Shown piece after piece: positions 63,927-64,000 of a DNA stretch of 64,000 nucleotides; the stretch's first letter is position 1; each line of letters starts with the position of its first letter. The translations under genes and the position numbers were made by a program. The notes under the pieces are model-generated. The model searched no databases, had not been told where the DNA came from, and saw only the letters and a list, made by a program, of their open reading frames with translations. Source of the stretch: Selenihalanaerobacter shriftii (GTDB taxonomy: Bacteria > Bacillota > Halanaerobiia > Halobacteroidales > Acetohalobiaceae); the NCBI RefSeq assembly GCF_900167185.1, contig NZ_FUWM01000003.1, positions 62,001 through 126,000 on the forward strand. The letters run 5' to 3'.

Positions 63927-64000
63927 ATGTATAATATTCAACAACTAAAAAATAGAATAAATAAAACAAAATCAGAACTTACTAACTTAGCTACAGAAAC
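63927..64000 (+). CDS. Small protein start, possibly Spo0E-like (3' end off window)
   Basis: ATG 63927, AGGAGGC upstream, and a good promoter. Only 24 residues are in the window (MYNIQQLKNRINKTKSELTN...). The heptad pattern with Ile/Leu and a KxEL resembles the first helix of Spo0E-type aspartyl-phosphate phosphatases, but so short a piece proves little. Confidence 0.4.
   Translation, partial: MYNIQQLKNRINKTKSELTNLATE

Overview
The window is AT-rich bacterial DNA with strong AGGAGG-type ribosome binding sites, sporulation genes (cotJA-cotJB-cotJC) and genes for a strictly anaerobic, one-carbon lifestyle: MttB-family methyltransferases, a corrinoid protein, a complete glycine cleavage system and a two-protein radical-SAM lipoyl synthase. 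This fits a spore-forming, low-GC, anaerobic Firmicute. The closest guess is a halophilic member of Halanaerobiales (Halobacteroidaceae, the Acetohalobium/Selenihalanaerobacter/Orenia group). That assignment is inference from gene content, not from a marker gene.

Layout. (1) 1-6.2 kb: a sigma-54-controlled methylamine/betaine-type module: two non-pyrrolysine MttB homologues, one corrinoid protein and a PAS/AAA+/Fis activator, with two clear -24/-12 promoters and inverted-repeat candidate enhancer sites. (2) 6.4-15.6 kb: gcvT-gcvH-gcvPA-gcvPB, two radical SAM lipoyl-synthase proteins, lipM and lpd in one minus-strand operon, preceded by two complete glycine riboswitch-plus-terminator units in series. 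(3) 15.7-24.9 kb: mixed genes (UDG-fold protein, orphan histidine kinase, DUF255 protein, hemerythrin, DUF302, metal-binding-looking lipoprotein) and a small DUF2892 membrane protein whose frame crosses a UGA at the family's Cys position, followed by a SECIS-like hairpin. (4) 25-34.6 kb: cotJ operon, ABC-F ATPase, three-subunit molybdenum hydroxylase, exported protein, HtpX. (5) 34.6-37.1 kb: a scrap zone with an eroded CRISPR array, HigB/HigA-like remains, an internally deleted transposase and a DUF1284 fragment. (6) 37.1-45.3 kb: aldo/keto reductase, cupin, TetR regulator, methyltransferase, Cys-rich DUF326 protein, a putative mother-cell gene with a sigma-K-like promoter, and ileS with an Ile T-box. 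(7) 45.3-51.8 kb: mtnN and the cell-division-linked divIVA-ylmH-yggT-proC-yggS cluster, then phoH and a membrane-fusion-like protein. (8) 51.9-63.2 kb: phosphate-starvation locus pstS2, chemoreceptor, GGDEF-EAL-CBS-GGDEF protein, phoB, pstS1-pstC-pstA-pstB-phoU, with 11-bp-periodic PHO boxes at three promoters, and a candidate small RNA divergent from pstS2.

How parts work together. Demethylation of methylated amines by the MttB/corrinoid proteins could feed methyl groups to the folate pool and ultimately yield glycine, which the glycine-induced cleavage system would oxidise. LipM and the two radical SAM proteins would lipoylate GcvH in place. The Pst/PhoB cluster links phosphate supply to motility (chemoreceptor) and cyclic-di-GMP turnover. 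Sequence-level observations are separated from inference in each entry; no database search was possible.
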